This document shows positions 1 through 7,671 of a DNA stretch of 64,000 nt, piece after piece (within the stretch, counting starts at the first letter, position 1; the number at the start of each line of letters is the position of its first letter). The position numbers and the translations under genes are program-made. This stretch comes from Corynebacterium stercoris. Its GTDB lineage: Bacteria > Actinomycetota > Actinomycetes > Mycobacteriales > Mycobacteriaceae. The notes under the pieces were generated by a model. That model was given only the letters and a program-made list of their open reading frames with translations, did not search any database and was not told the origin of the DNA. The stretch is from NCBI RefSeq assembly GCF_024160105.1, contig NZ_JAMFTQ010000003.1:124001-188000 (forward strand). The letters run 5' to 3'.

Positions 1-252
1 TACCGGCTCAGCCCCAGCCGGCTCAGCTTCGGTGTCACCGATGACATCGGCGACGGTCAAAATCTCGTTCTCTTCAGTTTCGGCAGTGGCCGCGGAATCC
101 TCCGCAGCGCCGGTCTCCTCAGAAGCTCCCGCATCCCTGGTGTCCTCAGCTGCGGCCTGCTCGGCCACGACATCCTGCGGGTTGTCCTGATTTTCCGACG
201 TATTCATATCCGGCTCAAACTCGCCGCCGGTGGCGTTCTCGGAAATAGTCAT
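1..252 (-). CDS. N-terminus of an acidic, low-complexity protein (partial; runs off the left edge)
   Basis: An open minus-strand frame begins at ATG 252 and continues without a stop through base 1, giving 84 residues. The peptide is rich in Glu, Ala, Asp and Thr with almost no hydrophobic stretches, so it looks like a disordered N-terminal extension. Corynebacterial DEAD-box RNA helicases and RNase E/G carry such extensions. My recollection of gene order (a helicase beside an aromatic amino-acid permease) weakly favours the helicase. No catalytic motif lies inside the window, so the product is a guess. A second in-frame ATG at 207 follows a GGCGAG-like site and is an alternative start. Confidence 0.5.
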   Translation of the reverse strand, partial: MTISENATGGEFEPDMNTSENQDNPQDVVAEQAAAEDTRDAGASEETGAAEDSAATAETEENEILTVADVIGDTEAEPAGAEPV

Positions 253-633
253 TGTTGCCCCAGCGTACGCCACATGCGCCGTGTTCTGCTATTTCGCGTT
301 TCCGGGACCTCCCAGTGTTCAGAAGTTTCCGAACCCCATATCAACCGATGTGTCGCTATGGTCTGTTACAAATCACAGGGGTAGCGAAGCGCGTCACCCC
401 CTGCATTCAGCAGGGGGTGCGGCGGGTTTGGTTCACCTAAAGTCGGTGAGATCCTATGCCCTATTTTAGTGCGACCCGGAGAATTCGTAAACCCGATTTG
501 CCTCCTCTCTTTCCCGGCTCGCCGAAGCGCTAACCAACCAACACCTAGACACCCGTCATGGAAACTCCGGCCCAGGCGTTATGCTTCTTACGTCATAACT
601 CTCCCGCCTAGTCCAAAGGTGTGACGAAGCCCC
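253..633. other. Intergenic region between divergent genes
   Basis: This 381-base gap separates the minus-strand left-edge gene from the plus-strand permease. It holds a perfect inverted repeat at 395-419 and a TATGCT -10-like hexamer at 580-585 that could serve the permease. On the minus strand a TAGGAT hexamer near 450 could drive the left-edge gene with a leader of about 190 bases. Two short open frames here have no ribosome binding site or coding character and are not called. Confidence 0.5.
395..419. repeat. Perfect 10-bp inverted repeat, leader hairpin candidate
   Basis: CACCCCCTGC (395-404) pairs with GCAGGGGGTG (410-419) around the 5-base loop ATTCA. No T-run follows on either strand, so it is not an ordinary terminator. 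If the left-edge gene is transcribed from about 450, the hairpin sits in its 5' leader. It could be an RNA structure or a protein-binding site. Confidence 0.5.
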
Positions 634-2055
634 ATGTCATCCCCCGTTTCCGGCGCTACCAGTGCGCCCACGCAACCAGCACAAGCAGCACCGCGGAGGG
701 GGTTGACGCACCGGCACATCCACTTCATCGCGCTCGGCTCGGCGATCGGCACCGGTCTGTTCTACGGTTCCGCCGGCGCGATCCAGGCGGCCGGCCCGTC
801 CGTGCTGCTGGTCTACCTGCTCGGCGGCGCGGTGGTGTACTTCATGCTCCGCGCGCTCGGCGAGATGAGTGTGCGCCACCCGGTTCGCGGCTCCTTCGCC
901 GTGTACTGCCGCGAGCACCTCGGCGGCTTGGGCGGCTACATCACGGGCTGGATGTTCGCGTTCGAGATGATGATTGTCTGCCTGGCAGACCTCACCGCAA
1001 TCGGCATCTACATGAAGTTCTGGTTCCCGGAAACCCCGAGCTGGGTGTGGATTGCTGTCACGCTCCTCATCATCGGCGCGGCGAACCTCGCCAGCGTGCG
1101 CTGGTTCGGCGAGCTGGAGTTCGCGTTCACGCTGGTCAAGGTCGCTGCCGTCGTCGCCATGATCGTCGGCGGCGCAGCCATCCTCGCGTTCAACCTGGGC
1201 GACCCGGGCACGCACACCGGCATCGACAACCTGTGGAACGACGGCGGTTTCTTCCCCAACGGCCCGCAGGGCATGATCGCCGCGTTCATCCTCGTGCTCT
1301 TCGCGTTCGGCGGCACGGAGATCATCGGTGTCGCCGGCACTGAGGCGGACGACCCGGACCGCGCCATCCCCAAGGCCGTGAACACCGTCCCGGCGCGCAT
1401 CCTCATCTTCTACGTCCTGGCGATCCTGATCATTCTCATCCTCAACCCGTGGCGCACCATCACGGGAGAGGAATCCCCCTTCGTGCAGATCTTCACCACC
1501 TTGGGCGTGAACTGGGCGGCGGCGCTGCTCAACGTCGTCGTCATCACGGCGGCGCTCTCCGCGATCAACGCTGACCTCTTCGGCACCGGCCGCGTCCTGA
1601 CCGGCCTCGCCCGCGAGGGCCTGGCACCCCGCGCGATGTCCAAGACCATCCGAGACATCCCGGTGATGACCACAGTCTCGCTGCTCATCGTCCTCGTCGT
1701 CGGCGTGGCGCTCAACGCCGTGTTCCCCAACGTCTTCGAGACCATCGCCGCGCTTGCGACATTCGCCACAGTCTTCGTGTGGCTGATGATCCTCCTGGCG
1801 CACCTCGCTTCCCGACGCCACATGACACCGCAGCAGGAACAGAACCTCCGCTTCCCAGTCCCCTTCTGGCCCTACGGCCAGTGGTTCGCGGTGGCGTTTA
1901 TCCTGTTCACCTTCGGCATCATGGCGTGGCTGCCGCAGTACCACCTGGCGCTCGCGGTGGGCGTGGGCTTCACCGTCCTCATGACGATCCTCTACTTTGT
2001 CACCGGCCGCCCGCAGGCCATCGCCGAGGCGCCGTCGGTCTACGACCGGAAATAG
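634..2055 (+). CDS. Amino-acid permease (APC superfamily)
   Basis: The 473-residue product is a polytopic inner-membrane transporter with about 12 hydrophobic segments. The N-terminus has the hallmark of the amino-acid transporter family: a TRHIHFIALGSAIGTGLFYG-like first helix followed by GPSVLLVYLLGG. Family members are proton symporters for aromatic, basic or small neutral amino acids; the substrate cannot be read from sequence. The start is ATG 634, preceded by AAAGGTG about 13 bases upstream. It shares its fold and motifs with two further permeases at 39379 and 40754 but is clearly more distant. It stands alone between the left-edge gene and ldh, all with separate promoters. Confidence 0.88.
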   Translation: MSSPVSGATSAPTQPAQAAPRRGLTHRHIHFIALGSAIGTGLFYGSAGAIQAAGPSVLLVYLLGGAVVYFMLRALGEMSVRHPVRGSFAVYCREHLGGLGGYITGWMFAFEMMIVCLADLTAIGIYMKFWFPETPSWVWIAVTLLIIGAANLASVRWFGELEFAFTLVKVAAVVAMIVGGAAILAFNLGDPGTHTGIDNLWNDGGFFPNGPQGMIAAFILVLFAFGGTEIIGVAGTEADDPDRAIPKAVNTVPARILIFYVLAILIILILNPWRTITGEESPFVQIFTTLGVNWAAALLNVVVITAALSAINADLFGTGRVLTGLAREGLAPRAMSKTIRDIPVMTTVSLLIVLVVGVALNAVFPNVFETIAALATFATVFVWLMILLAHLASRRHMTPQQEQNLRFPVPFWPYGQWFAVAFILFTFGIMAWLPQYHLALAVGVGFTVLMTILYFVTGRPQAIAEAPSVYDRK

Positions 2056-2130
2056 TGCGACCTTAGGCGTAGTCTGGAAGTTGCAAATAACGGAATCACT
2101 CGCTACTTCCCCCGAAAGGTCTGTCTCCCT

Positions 2131-3126
2131 ATGCAAACTCCGGAACCGAACCTGCACCCTGCCCCCGTTACCCCCGGCACCAAGGTTGTGCTCATCGGCG
2201 CGGGCGCGGTGGGCATCGCGTACGCATACGCCATCCTCAACCAGGGCCTGACTGACCACCTGGCCATCATCGACCTCAACGAGGAGCTCACCTGGGCTCA
2301 GGTGGAGGATCTCTCCCACTCGGTCCCGTTCTCCGGCAACAACATCAAGGTCACCGTCGGCACGTACGAGGACTGCCGCGACGCCGCCCTCATCGTCAAC
2401 TGCGCTGGCGTTGCACAGCGCGAGGGTGAGACCCGCCTGGACCTGGTCGCCCGCAACGTGAAGATCTTCGATTCCATCAACTCCCAGGTGATGGAGAACG
2501 GCTTCAACGGCATCTACCTCGTGGCCACCAACCCGGTCGACGTGCTCACCTACGTCACCTGGAAGCAGACCGGCCTGCCGTCCAACCAGGTCATCGGCTC
2601 CGGCACCGTGCTCGACACCGCGCGCTGGCGCCACAACCTGGGCAAGCACTTCAACCTCGCCCCGTCCGCCGTGCACAACTACATCATCGGCGAGCACGGC
2701 GATTCCGAGCTGCCCGTCATCTCCACCGGCACCGTCGCCGGCGTGCCGCTGCACTCCATGCTTGAGAAGGAGGCCGAGGAGAACCCGGAGATCTACGACA
2801 AGATCGACGAACTCTTCGTCCAGACCCGCGACGCCGCCTACGACATCATCAAGCGCAAGGGCAACACCTCCTTCGGTATCGGCTCCGCGCTCGCCCGCAT
2901 CACCCGCGCGATCCTGCGCAACGAGGACGTGGCCCTGCCGGTCTCCGCGCTGCTCCAGGGCGAGTACGCACTCGAGGACATCTACATCGGCACCCCGACC
3001 ATCCTCAACCGCCACGGCGTGCGCAACGTCGTCGAGCTGCGCCTCTCCGAGGACGAGTACGAGAAGTTCGCTTCCTCCGCCAAGACCCTGCGCGAGGTCG
3101 TCGAATCCACCGGCCTCACCGACTAG
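2131..3126 (+). CDS. ldh: L-lactate dehydrogenase
   Basis: This NAD-dependent enzyme interconverts pyruvate and L-lactate in the cytoplasm, reoxidising NADH during oxygen limitation. The 331 residues match the family length. The NAD-binding GAGAVG lies at residues 23-28, the substrate-binding Arg in LDTARWR near 165, and the catalytic His189 in GEHGDSE. ATG 2131 follows a GAAAGG ribosome binding site. A strong hairpin terminator follows immediately (3143-3173), so the gene is monocistronic. Codon use is strongly biased to C/G third positions, typical of a well-expressed native gene. Confidence 0.96.
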   Translation: MQTPEPNLHPAPVTPGTKVVLIGAGAVGIAYAYAILNQGLTDHLAIIDLNEELTWAQVEDLSHSVPFSGNNIKVTVGTYEDCRDAALIVNCAGVAQREGETRLDLVARNVKIFDSINSQVMENGFNGIYLVATNPVDVLTYVTWKQTGLPSNQVIGSGTVLDTARWRHNLGKHFNLAPSAVHNYIIGEHGDSELPVISTGTVAGVPLHSMLEKEAEENPEIYDKIDELFVQTRDAAYDIIKRKGNTSFGIGSALARITRAILRNEDVALPVSALLQGEYALEDIYIGTPTILNRHGVRNVVELRLSEDEYEKFASSAKTLREVVESTGLTD

Positions 3127-3142
3127 GTCTTACCCCTTCCCC

Positions 3143-3173
3143 GAAAGCCTCCCTCGTGGAGGCTTTCGCTTTT
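3143..3173 (+). terminator. Rho-independent terminator of ldh
   Basis: GAAAGCCTCC (3143-3152) and GGAGGCTTTC (3158-3167) form a perfect 10-bp stem with a 5-base loop, followed by GCTTTT. It separates ldh from the accessory cassette downstream. It also means that a GTG at 3156 in the Nudix frame cannot be the true start. Confidence 0.9.
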
Positions 3174-3199
3174 CGACGTTTGTTTCCAGTGCCTGCCCC

Positions 3200-3205
3200 T
3201 AGAAT
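3200..3205 (+). promoter_or_regulatory. -10 box TAGAAT for the Nudix gene (leaderless candidate)
   Basis: TAGAAT ends seven bases before ATG 3213, placing the transcription start at or next to the start codon. No convincing -35 hexamer is visible. Confidence 0.5.
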
Positions 3206-3212
3206 GAGCCCC

Positions 3213-3608
3213 ATGCCTAAGCAGATCGATGTTGTCGGTGCCGTCCTTGTGAGGGACGGTCTCGTCCTCGCAGCGCAACGAGGACCGGGAATGTCCATGG
3301 CAGGCATGTGGGAATTCCCCGGCGGCAAAATCGAACCAGGTGAGACCCCCGAGGCGTCACTCGCCCGTGAACTTTTCGAGGAACTTGGGATTCAAGTCGA
3401 AGTCGGAAAGCACATTGTCACCACGAGCCACGAATACGACTTCGGCATCGTGAACCTCTCTACCTACTACTGCACCTTGGTGGGCGGCACACCCACCGTG
3501 TCAGAACACGCCGAAATCCGCTGGGTTGGCCCCGCTGACCTCGGCAAGCTCGAGTGGGCACCAGCAGATATCGAGGCCGTCGAACTCGTAACTGAGCAAC
3601 TCGGGTAA
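3213..3608 (+). CDS. Nudix hydrolase (MutT/CTP-pyrophosphohydrolase type)
   Basis: The 131-residue cytoplasmic protein contains a complete Nudix box, G-x5-E-x7-R-E-x2-E-E-x-G-x, beginning at GKIEPGE near residue 38. The family cleaves nucleoside diphosphates linked to another group; MutT-like members sanitise oxidised or modified NTPs. ATG 3213 is chosen because a TAGAAT -10 box ends seven bases upstream and ATG 3204 overlaps that box. The stop codon is only two bases before the GTG of the helicase gene, so the two are almost certainly co-transcribed and translationally coupled. A nucleotide-processing enzyme coupled to a helicase-nuclease is reminiscent of phage-defence gene pairs; that link is inference. 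Confidence 0.88.
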   Translation: MPKQIDVVGAVLVRDGLVLAAQRGPGMSMAGMWEFPGGKIEPGETPEASLARELFEELGIQVEVGKHIVTTSHEYDFGIVNLSTYYCTLVGGTPTVSEHAEIRWVGPADLGKLEWAPADIEAVELVTEQLG

Positions 3609-3610
3609 CC

Positions 3611-6547
3611 GTGGAACGCTCCCTGCCCTCGCTTCGCGCGGATCTGAACCACGGTTTCATCGACCGCGATACGCCAGCAAACCTCATTGAGAACCCGCTG
3701 CTGATCGAGAATCAAGATGAGTCGACCATGTTTGGCGTTCTCCGCGCGGAACTTGAGGATGCTGACGAGTTCATCTTCTCCGTTGCCTTCGTGTCCGCCG
3801 ACGGCATCGGCACGATCAAGCAGCAGCTCCAAAACTTTTCCGGCCGCGGAACGATCATCACCGGTACCTATCTCGACTTCAACGAGCCAGCCGCGTTCCG
3901 CGAACTCCTCACGCTGAATAACGTCGATGTTTTCGTCATGGAAGATGTCCCGCACCACGCGAAGGGTTACATCTTTACTCATCGCGACCACATCACGGCG
4001 CTTGTGGGCAGCTCGAACCTCACCCGAAATGCGTTGATGAGCAACCAGGAGTGGAACCTTCGCGTTTCCACTCACCGAGATGGTGACATCGCTTGGCAGT
4101 TGCATGAGGCAGCTCAGAAGCACCTCGACTCCGCTCGTCCATTGACCGAAGAGTGGATTCAAGAATACGAGAAGAAGCGGAGCACACGGACAATCGTTAT
4201 TCAAGACGACCAGCCGTTGGAGATCAGCGCCTCCGGTGAGCGGATTCTCCCCAACGCCATGCAGGTCGAGGCGCTTGCGGAACTCGACAGTGTTGTGAGC
4301 GCTGGAGAGAAACGTGCTCTGATTATCTCTGCCACTGGTACGGGCAAGACGATTCTGGCTGCCCTAGCGGTCCGACAAATGAAACCGCGAAATGTCTTGT
4401 TCATCGTGCACCGGGAGCAAATCCTCCGTAAAGCCGCGGAGTCGTTCAAGGCAGTGCTCGAACTCGACGACTCCGCCATTGGATTCTTCGTCGGCCAGCA
4501 GAAGGAACTGAATCGCACTGTCGTATTCTCCACGATCCAGTCCCTCTCGCGGCCCGAGAACCTAGCTGAGATCTCACCGCTGCAGTTCGATCTCATCATT
4601 TTCGACGAGGTCCACCGCTCCGGTGCGCAGTCCTACCAAGCGGTAATGAAGCACTTCCGACCGGAGTTCATGCTGGGTCTCACTGCAACCCCAGAACGAA
4701 CCGATGGCTTCAACATTTTCGAGCTCTTTGACTACAACGTGCCCTACGAGATCCGCCTTGAGGGTGCGCTTGAGAACCACATGCTGGTTCCCTTCGACTA
4801 CTACGGCGTCACCGACTTCGAAACCGCTCGTGGATCTATCGGCGATCGTTCCGACCTGGCAGAACTCGTTTCTGACGCTCGAGTCGACTACATCGTGCAA
4901 ACTCTGCGGGAGTATTCGTTTGCCCAGGGGACGAAGGGGCTGCTCTTTTGCAGCCGCAACGACGAAGCCGCGGAGCTTTCGGCGCAGTTAAACAGGAGGA
5001 TCGTTCACGGCAAACGGCTCCGAACCGTCGCCCTTTCAGGTCTGAACACGACTCAGGAGCGCGAGACCGCCGTTGCACAATTAGAAGCCGGTGCCCTGGA
5101 TTACATCCTGACCGTCGATATTTTCAACGAGGGCATCGATATCCCCTCAGTCAACGTCGTAGTACTTCTCCGCAGCACCCAATCATCGATCATTTTCACG
5201 CAGCAGCTGGGTCGCGGACTGAGAAGGTCTACAGGGAAGCGATCCCTGCGCGTTATCGACTTCATCGGCAACTATGCGAACAACTACCTGATCCCGATTG
5301 CTCTCACCGGCGACCGTTCGCACAACAAGGACCGAATCGTCGACAAGCTTCGCCGGACCCGTCGCCACCCGACGGCCGGCAACTCCACAGTCAGTTTCGA
5401 CGAGGTGTCCACTCGCCGAGTACTCGAGTCCCTGAGGAAGGCACGAATCTCGGATCGCCGAACGAGGCGAGACGAGATCAACAAGCTCCAGGTTCGGCTT
5501 GGCAAAATCCCTCAACTTGCGGACTTCATCTTCCATGAGGCGATGGACCCCTATGTACTTGCAGCTACTGACAATAAGGCACGTAACTACTGGGCACTGC
5601 TCAAAGAACTCCGCTTTGTGGACGCCGGCCCTAGCTCGGCGGAGGATGCAATCCTTTCAATGCTCACTGTCGAGCTCATGAACGGGAAGAGACCTCAAGA
5701 GCTGCTGTTGCTCCGGGAACTGCTGAATCGAGGTCCCAACGGCGCTTTGCAACTCAATGAATTCAAAAACGTTGTTCGCGCTTGGAATGCTGATCTCGCA
5801 GTCTCGGAGCTGACCCTGAAGTCTGTCGAACGCGTCCTTGACCTCACCTGGTTCAAGGAGCAGACCGCAGCGAAGTACGGGGGGCAACCGATCGTCGTAC
5901 GGAATGGGAATCAGTTCAAGCTAGGAGAAACATTCGCCGGAATTTACTTTTCCTACGCCGGCCAGCACCTCGCCCCGGAGACTAGTTTCCGGGCGCACGT
6001 TGACGATGCCCTACATACCGGCCTACTCCTCAACGCCCAGCAGTATGCCAAGCAGGATTCCTTCCTAGTTGGTAAGACCTACACCCGTAAGGACGCAGCG
6101 CGGCTGCTGAACTGGTCCAAGAACCTGGAGTCAACAATGTACGGGTACCGGGTGGACGAAGAATCGGCCACGTGCCCGATCTTTGTGACTTATCACAAGG
6201 ACGCAGACGCCCCAGCGAGCATTCGCTACGAGGACACGCTCGTGGATCGCTCAACCATGCATTGGTTTAGCCGCCACGGCCGTACCCTGCGAAGTCGCGA
6301 GCTCGCTCCAATTCTCGCTGGCGATGTCGACCTTCACTTGTTTGTGCAGCGTGAAGACGCTGACGGCTCCGATCACTACTACCTCGGGCAGGCGGATGCC
6401 ACCAACCCCCAGCAACGAACGATGTTCAACGACAAGGGGGTGCAGCTCGACGTGGTCTCGACAGATCTCAAAATTCGAGTGCCGATCGAGGCTTCGTTGT
6501 TCAACACGATCACCGCTAGCAAGCTCGTCGACAAGCACGGGCAGTGA
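3611..6547 (+). CDS. PLD-nuclease / SF2 helicase / DUF3427 protein
   Basis: The 978-residue multidomain protein has, in order, a phospholipase-D-like nuclease domain with HHAKGY near residue 115 and GSSN further on, an SF2 helicase core and a long C-terminal region of DUF3427 type. The helicase core has Walker A SATGTGKT near 240, DEVH near 332, GLTATPERTDG and the arginine finger QQLGRGLRR near 533. Only one HxK motif is obvious in the PLD domain, so it may dimerise or be divergent. Such proteins are known or suspected in DNA restriction, repair and anti-phage functions. The GTG start two bases after the Nudix stop lacks a strong ribosome site, consistent with coupling. Third codon positions are visibly more A/T-rich than in neighbouring genes, suggesting horizontal acquisition. 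Confidence 0.88.
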   Translation: MERSLPSLRADLNHGFIDRDTPANLIENPLLIENQDESTMFGVLRAELEDADEFIFSVAFVSADGIGTIKQQLQNFSGRGTIITGTYLDFNEPAAFRELLTLNNVDVFVMEDVPHHAKGYIFTHRDHITALVGSSNLTRNALMSNQEWNLRVSTHRDGDIAWQLHEAAQKHLDSARPLTEEWIQEYEKKRSTRTIVIQDDQPLEISASGERILPNAMQVEALAELDSVVSAGEKRALIISATGTGKTILAALAVRQMKPRNVLFIVHREQILRKAAESFKAVLELDDSAIGFFVGQQKELNRTVVFSTIQSLSRPENLAEISPLQFDLIIFDEVHRSGAQSYQAVMKHFRPEFMLGLTATPERTDGFNIFELFDYNVPYEIRLEGALENHMLVPFDYYGVTDFETARGSIGDRSDLAELVSDARVDYIVQTLREYSFAQGTKGLLFCSRNDEAAELSAQLNRRIVHGKRLRTVALSGLNTTQERETAVAQLEAGALDYILTVDIFNEGIDIPSVNVVVLLRSTQSSIIFTQQLGRGLRRSTGKRSLRVIDFIGNYANNYLIPIALTGDRSHNKDRIVDKLRRTRRHPTAGNSTVSFDEVSTRRVLESLRKARISDRRTRRDEINKLQVRLGKIPQLADFIFHEAMDPYVLAATDNKARNYWALLKELRFVDAGPSSAEDAILSMLTVELMNGKRPQELLLLRELLNRGPNGALQLNEFKNVVRAWNADLAVSELTLKSVERVLDLTWFKEQTAAKYGGQPIVVRNGNQFKLGETFAGIYFSYAGQHLAPETSFRAHVDDALHTGLLLNAQQYAKQDSFLVGKTYTRKDAARLLNWSKNLESTMYGYRVDEESATCPIFVTYHKDADAPASIRYEDTLVDRSTMHWFSRHGRTLRSRELAPILAGDVDLHLFVQREDADGSDHYYLGQADATNPQQRTMFNDKGVQLDVVSTDLKIRVPIEASLFNTITASKLVDKHGQ

Positions 6548-6561
6548 GTCGGTAGGTGCGA

Positions 6562-6585
6562 TACGATCGAGCAGTTCGTGAACTG
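6562..6585 (+). promoter_or_regulatory. -10-like box plus palindromic operator candidate upstream of the ParA-like gene
   Basis: TACGAT (6562-6567) resembles a -10 box. It is followed at 6572-6585 by the perfect 6-2-6 palindrome CAGTTC-GT-GAACTG, located over the expected transcription start and just before the GGAGGA ribosome site (6588-6593). The geometry suits a repressor operator. Confidence 0.4.
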
Positions 6586-6596
6586 ATGGAGGAATC

Positions 6597-7664
6597 GTGG
6601 CTGGCGTCAAGACCCTGAGCTTCTTCAACAACAAGGGCGGCGTCGGCAAGACGACCTTGTCCACCAACGTCGCGTACCACTTCGCGGAGCGTGGCCTTCG
6701 GGTGCTGTATGTGGATTGCGATCCCCAGTGCAACGCCACGCAACTGCTTCTGACTGAAAAGCAGACCTCCGAGATCTACGACGGCGCTGACGATCCGAAG
6801 GACGCCCTCCAGGAATCCCTGGCTAAGACCGTCTACAGCATCTTCATCCCGCTTCGGGAGGGCGAGCCGGAGATCGACACGGACTTCCCGGTGTACCGGT
6901 CCGAGCGTTTCGGAATTGACGTGCTCGCGGGTAACCCTTCTCTTTCACAGATCGAAGACGTGATGTCTGCGGCCTGGCAGATGGCTCTCAGCCGCGAAAC
7001 TGCGGCGTTCAGGCGCGTGCACTGGGCCGGGCAGCTCGTGACCGCGATGGAGGATGAGGACCGCTACGACGTCATCCTGTTCGACGTTGGTCCCAGCCTC
7101 GGCCCGTTCAACCGCACCGTGCTGCTCGGCTGCGACGCCTTTGTCACCCCTACGGCCACCGATCTGTTCAGCTACCACGCCTTCGGAAACCTGGCGCGCT
7201 GGTTCGACAACTGGGTAACCGAATACTCGGAGATGGCGGAAGGCAACATCCTCGCTTGGAAGGACTACAACCCGAACTACCAAAAGAAAGCCCGGAACCT
7301 CCGCCTGCCTGGACATGGCGGTAGCCAGTTGCGCTACCTCGGCTACACCACTCTCGAGTACGTAAAGAAAACGTCCAACGGCCAGGACGTCCTCGTCGGT
7401 GCTTTCGAGCGATTCCGCGACAAATTCGAAGATGAAGCCCTCCGGATCGGCGACTCGCTGAGCCAGAAGAACGATCAGTACCTGCTCGGCCACGTCCCGC
7501 ACATGTATTCAATGCCGGCGACTGCACAAGACAGCCACTCACCGATCGCAGAACTCACGTACGCGGACGGCATCAGAGGATCCGCCGGTAAGCAGCGCGA
7601 CCGCTACGCGGAGGACATCAAGAAGGTGTCCGACGCGGTGCATTCTCGCCTGATGGCGCTGTAG
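6597..7664 (+). CDS. Orphan ParA/MinD-like ATPase
   Basis: The 355-residue protein starts with a deviant Walker A motif, [16 protein letters not shown] (near residues 11-26), has DCDPQCNAT for the switch/A' region and ends its core with the Walker B-like [14 protein letters not shown]. This is the ParA/Soj family, which segregates DNA or positions cargo using ATP. No ParB-like gene or parS sites lie beside it, and the insertion of about 100 residues after the core is unlike chromosomal ParA, so partitioning is unlikely. It starts with GTG after a clear GGAGGA site, 49 bases downstream of the helicase. It probably belongs to the same accessory cassette; ParA-like ATPases do occur in defence and mobile loci. 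Confidence 0.85.
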   Translation: MAGVKTLSFFNNKGGVGKTTLSTNVAYHFAERGLRVLYVDCDPQCNATQLLLTEKQTSEIYDGADDPKDALQESLAKTVYSIFIPLREGEPEIDTDFPVYRSERFGIDVLAGNPSLSQIEDVMSAAWQMALSRETAAFRRVHWAGQLVTAMEDEDRYDVILFDVGPSLGPFNRTVLLGCDAFVTPTATDLFSYHAFGNLARWFDNWVTEYSEMAEGNILAWKDYNPNYQKKARNLRLPGHGGSQLRYLGYTTLEYVKKTSNGQDVLVGAFERFRDKFEDEALRIGDSLSQKNDQYLLGHVPHMYSMPATAQDSHSPIAELTYADGIRGSAGKQRDRYAEDIKKVSDAVHSRLMAL

Positions 7665-7671
7665 CCGTCGC

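Noticed and set aside
230-469. Two small plus-strand frames in the divergent gap
   Set aside because: They overlap the left-edge gene and its putative leader hairpin, lack ribosome sites and have no recognisable sequence.
637-3015. 792-residue open frame on the minus strand
   Set aside because: It is antisense to the permease and ldh. Its Val/Asp/Arg/His-rich composition is the usual shadow of GC-rich codon bias, with no motif and no ribosome site.
6597-7664. Plasmid-type partition locus
   Set aside because: No ParB gene, no parS-like repeats and no replication gene lie next to the ParA-like protein.
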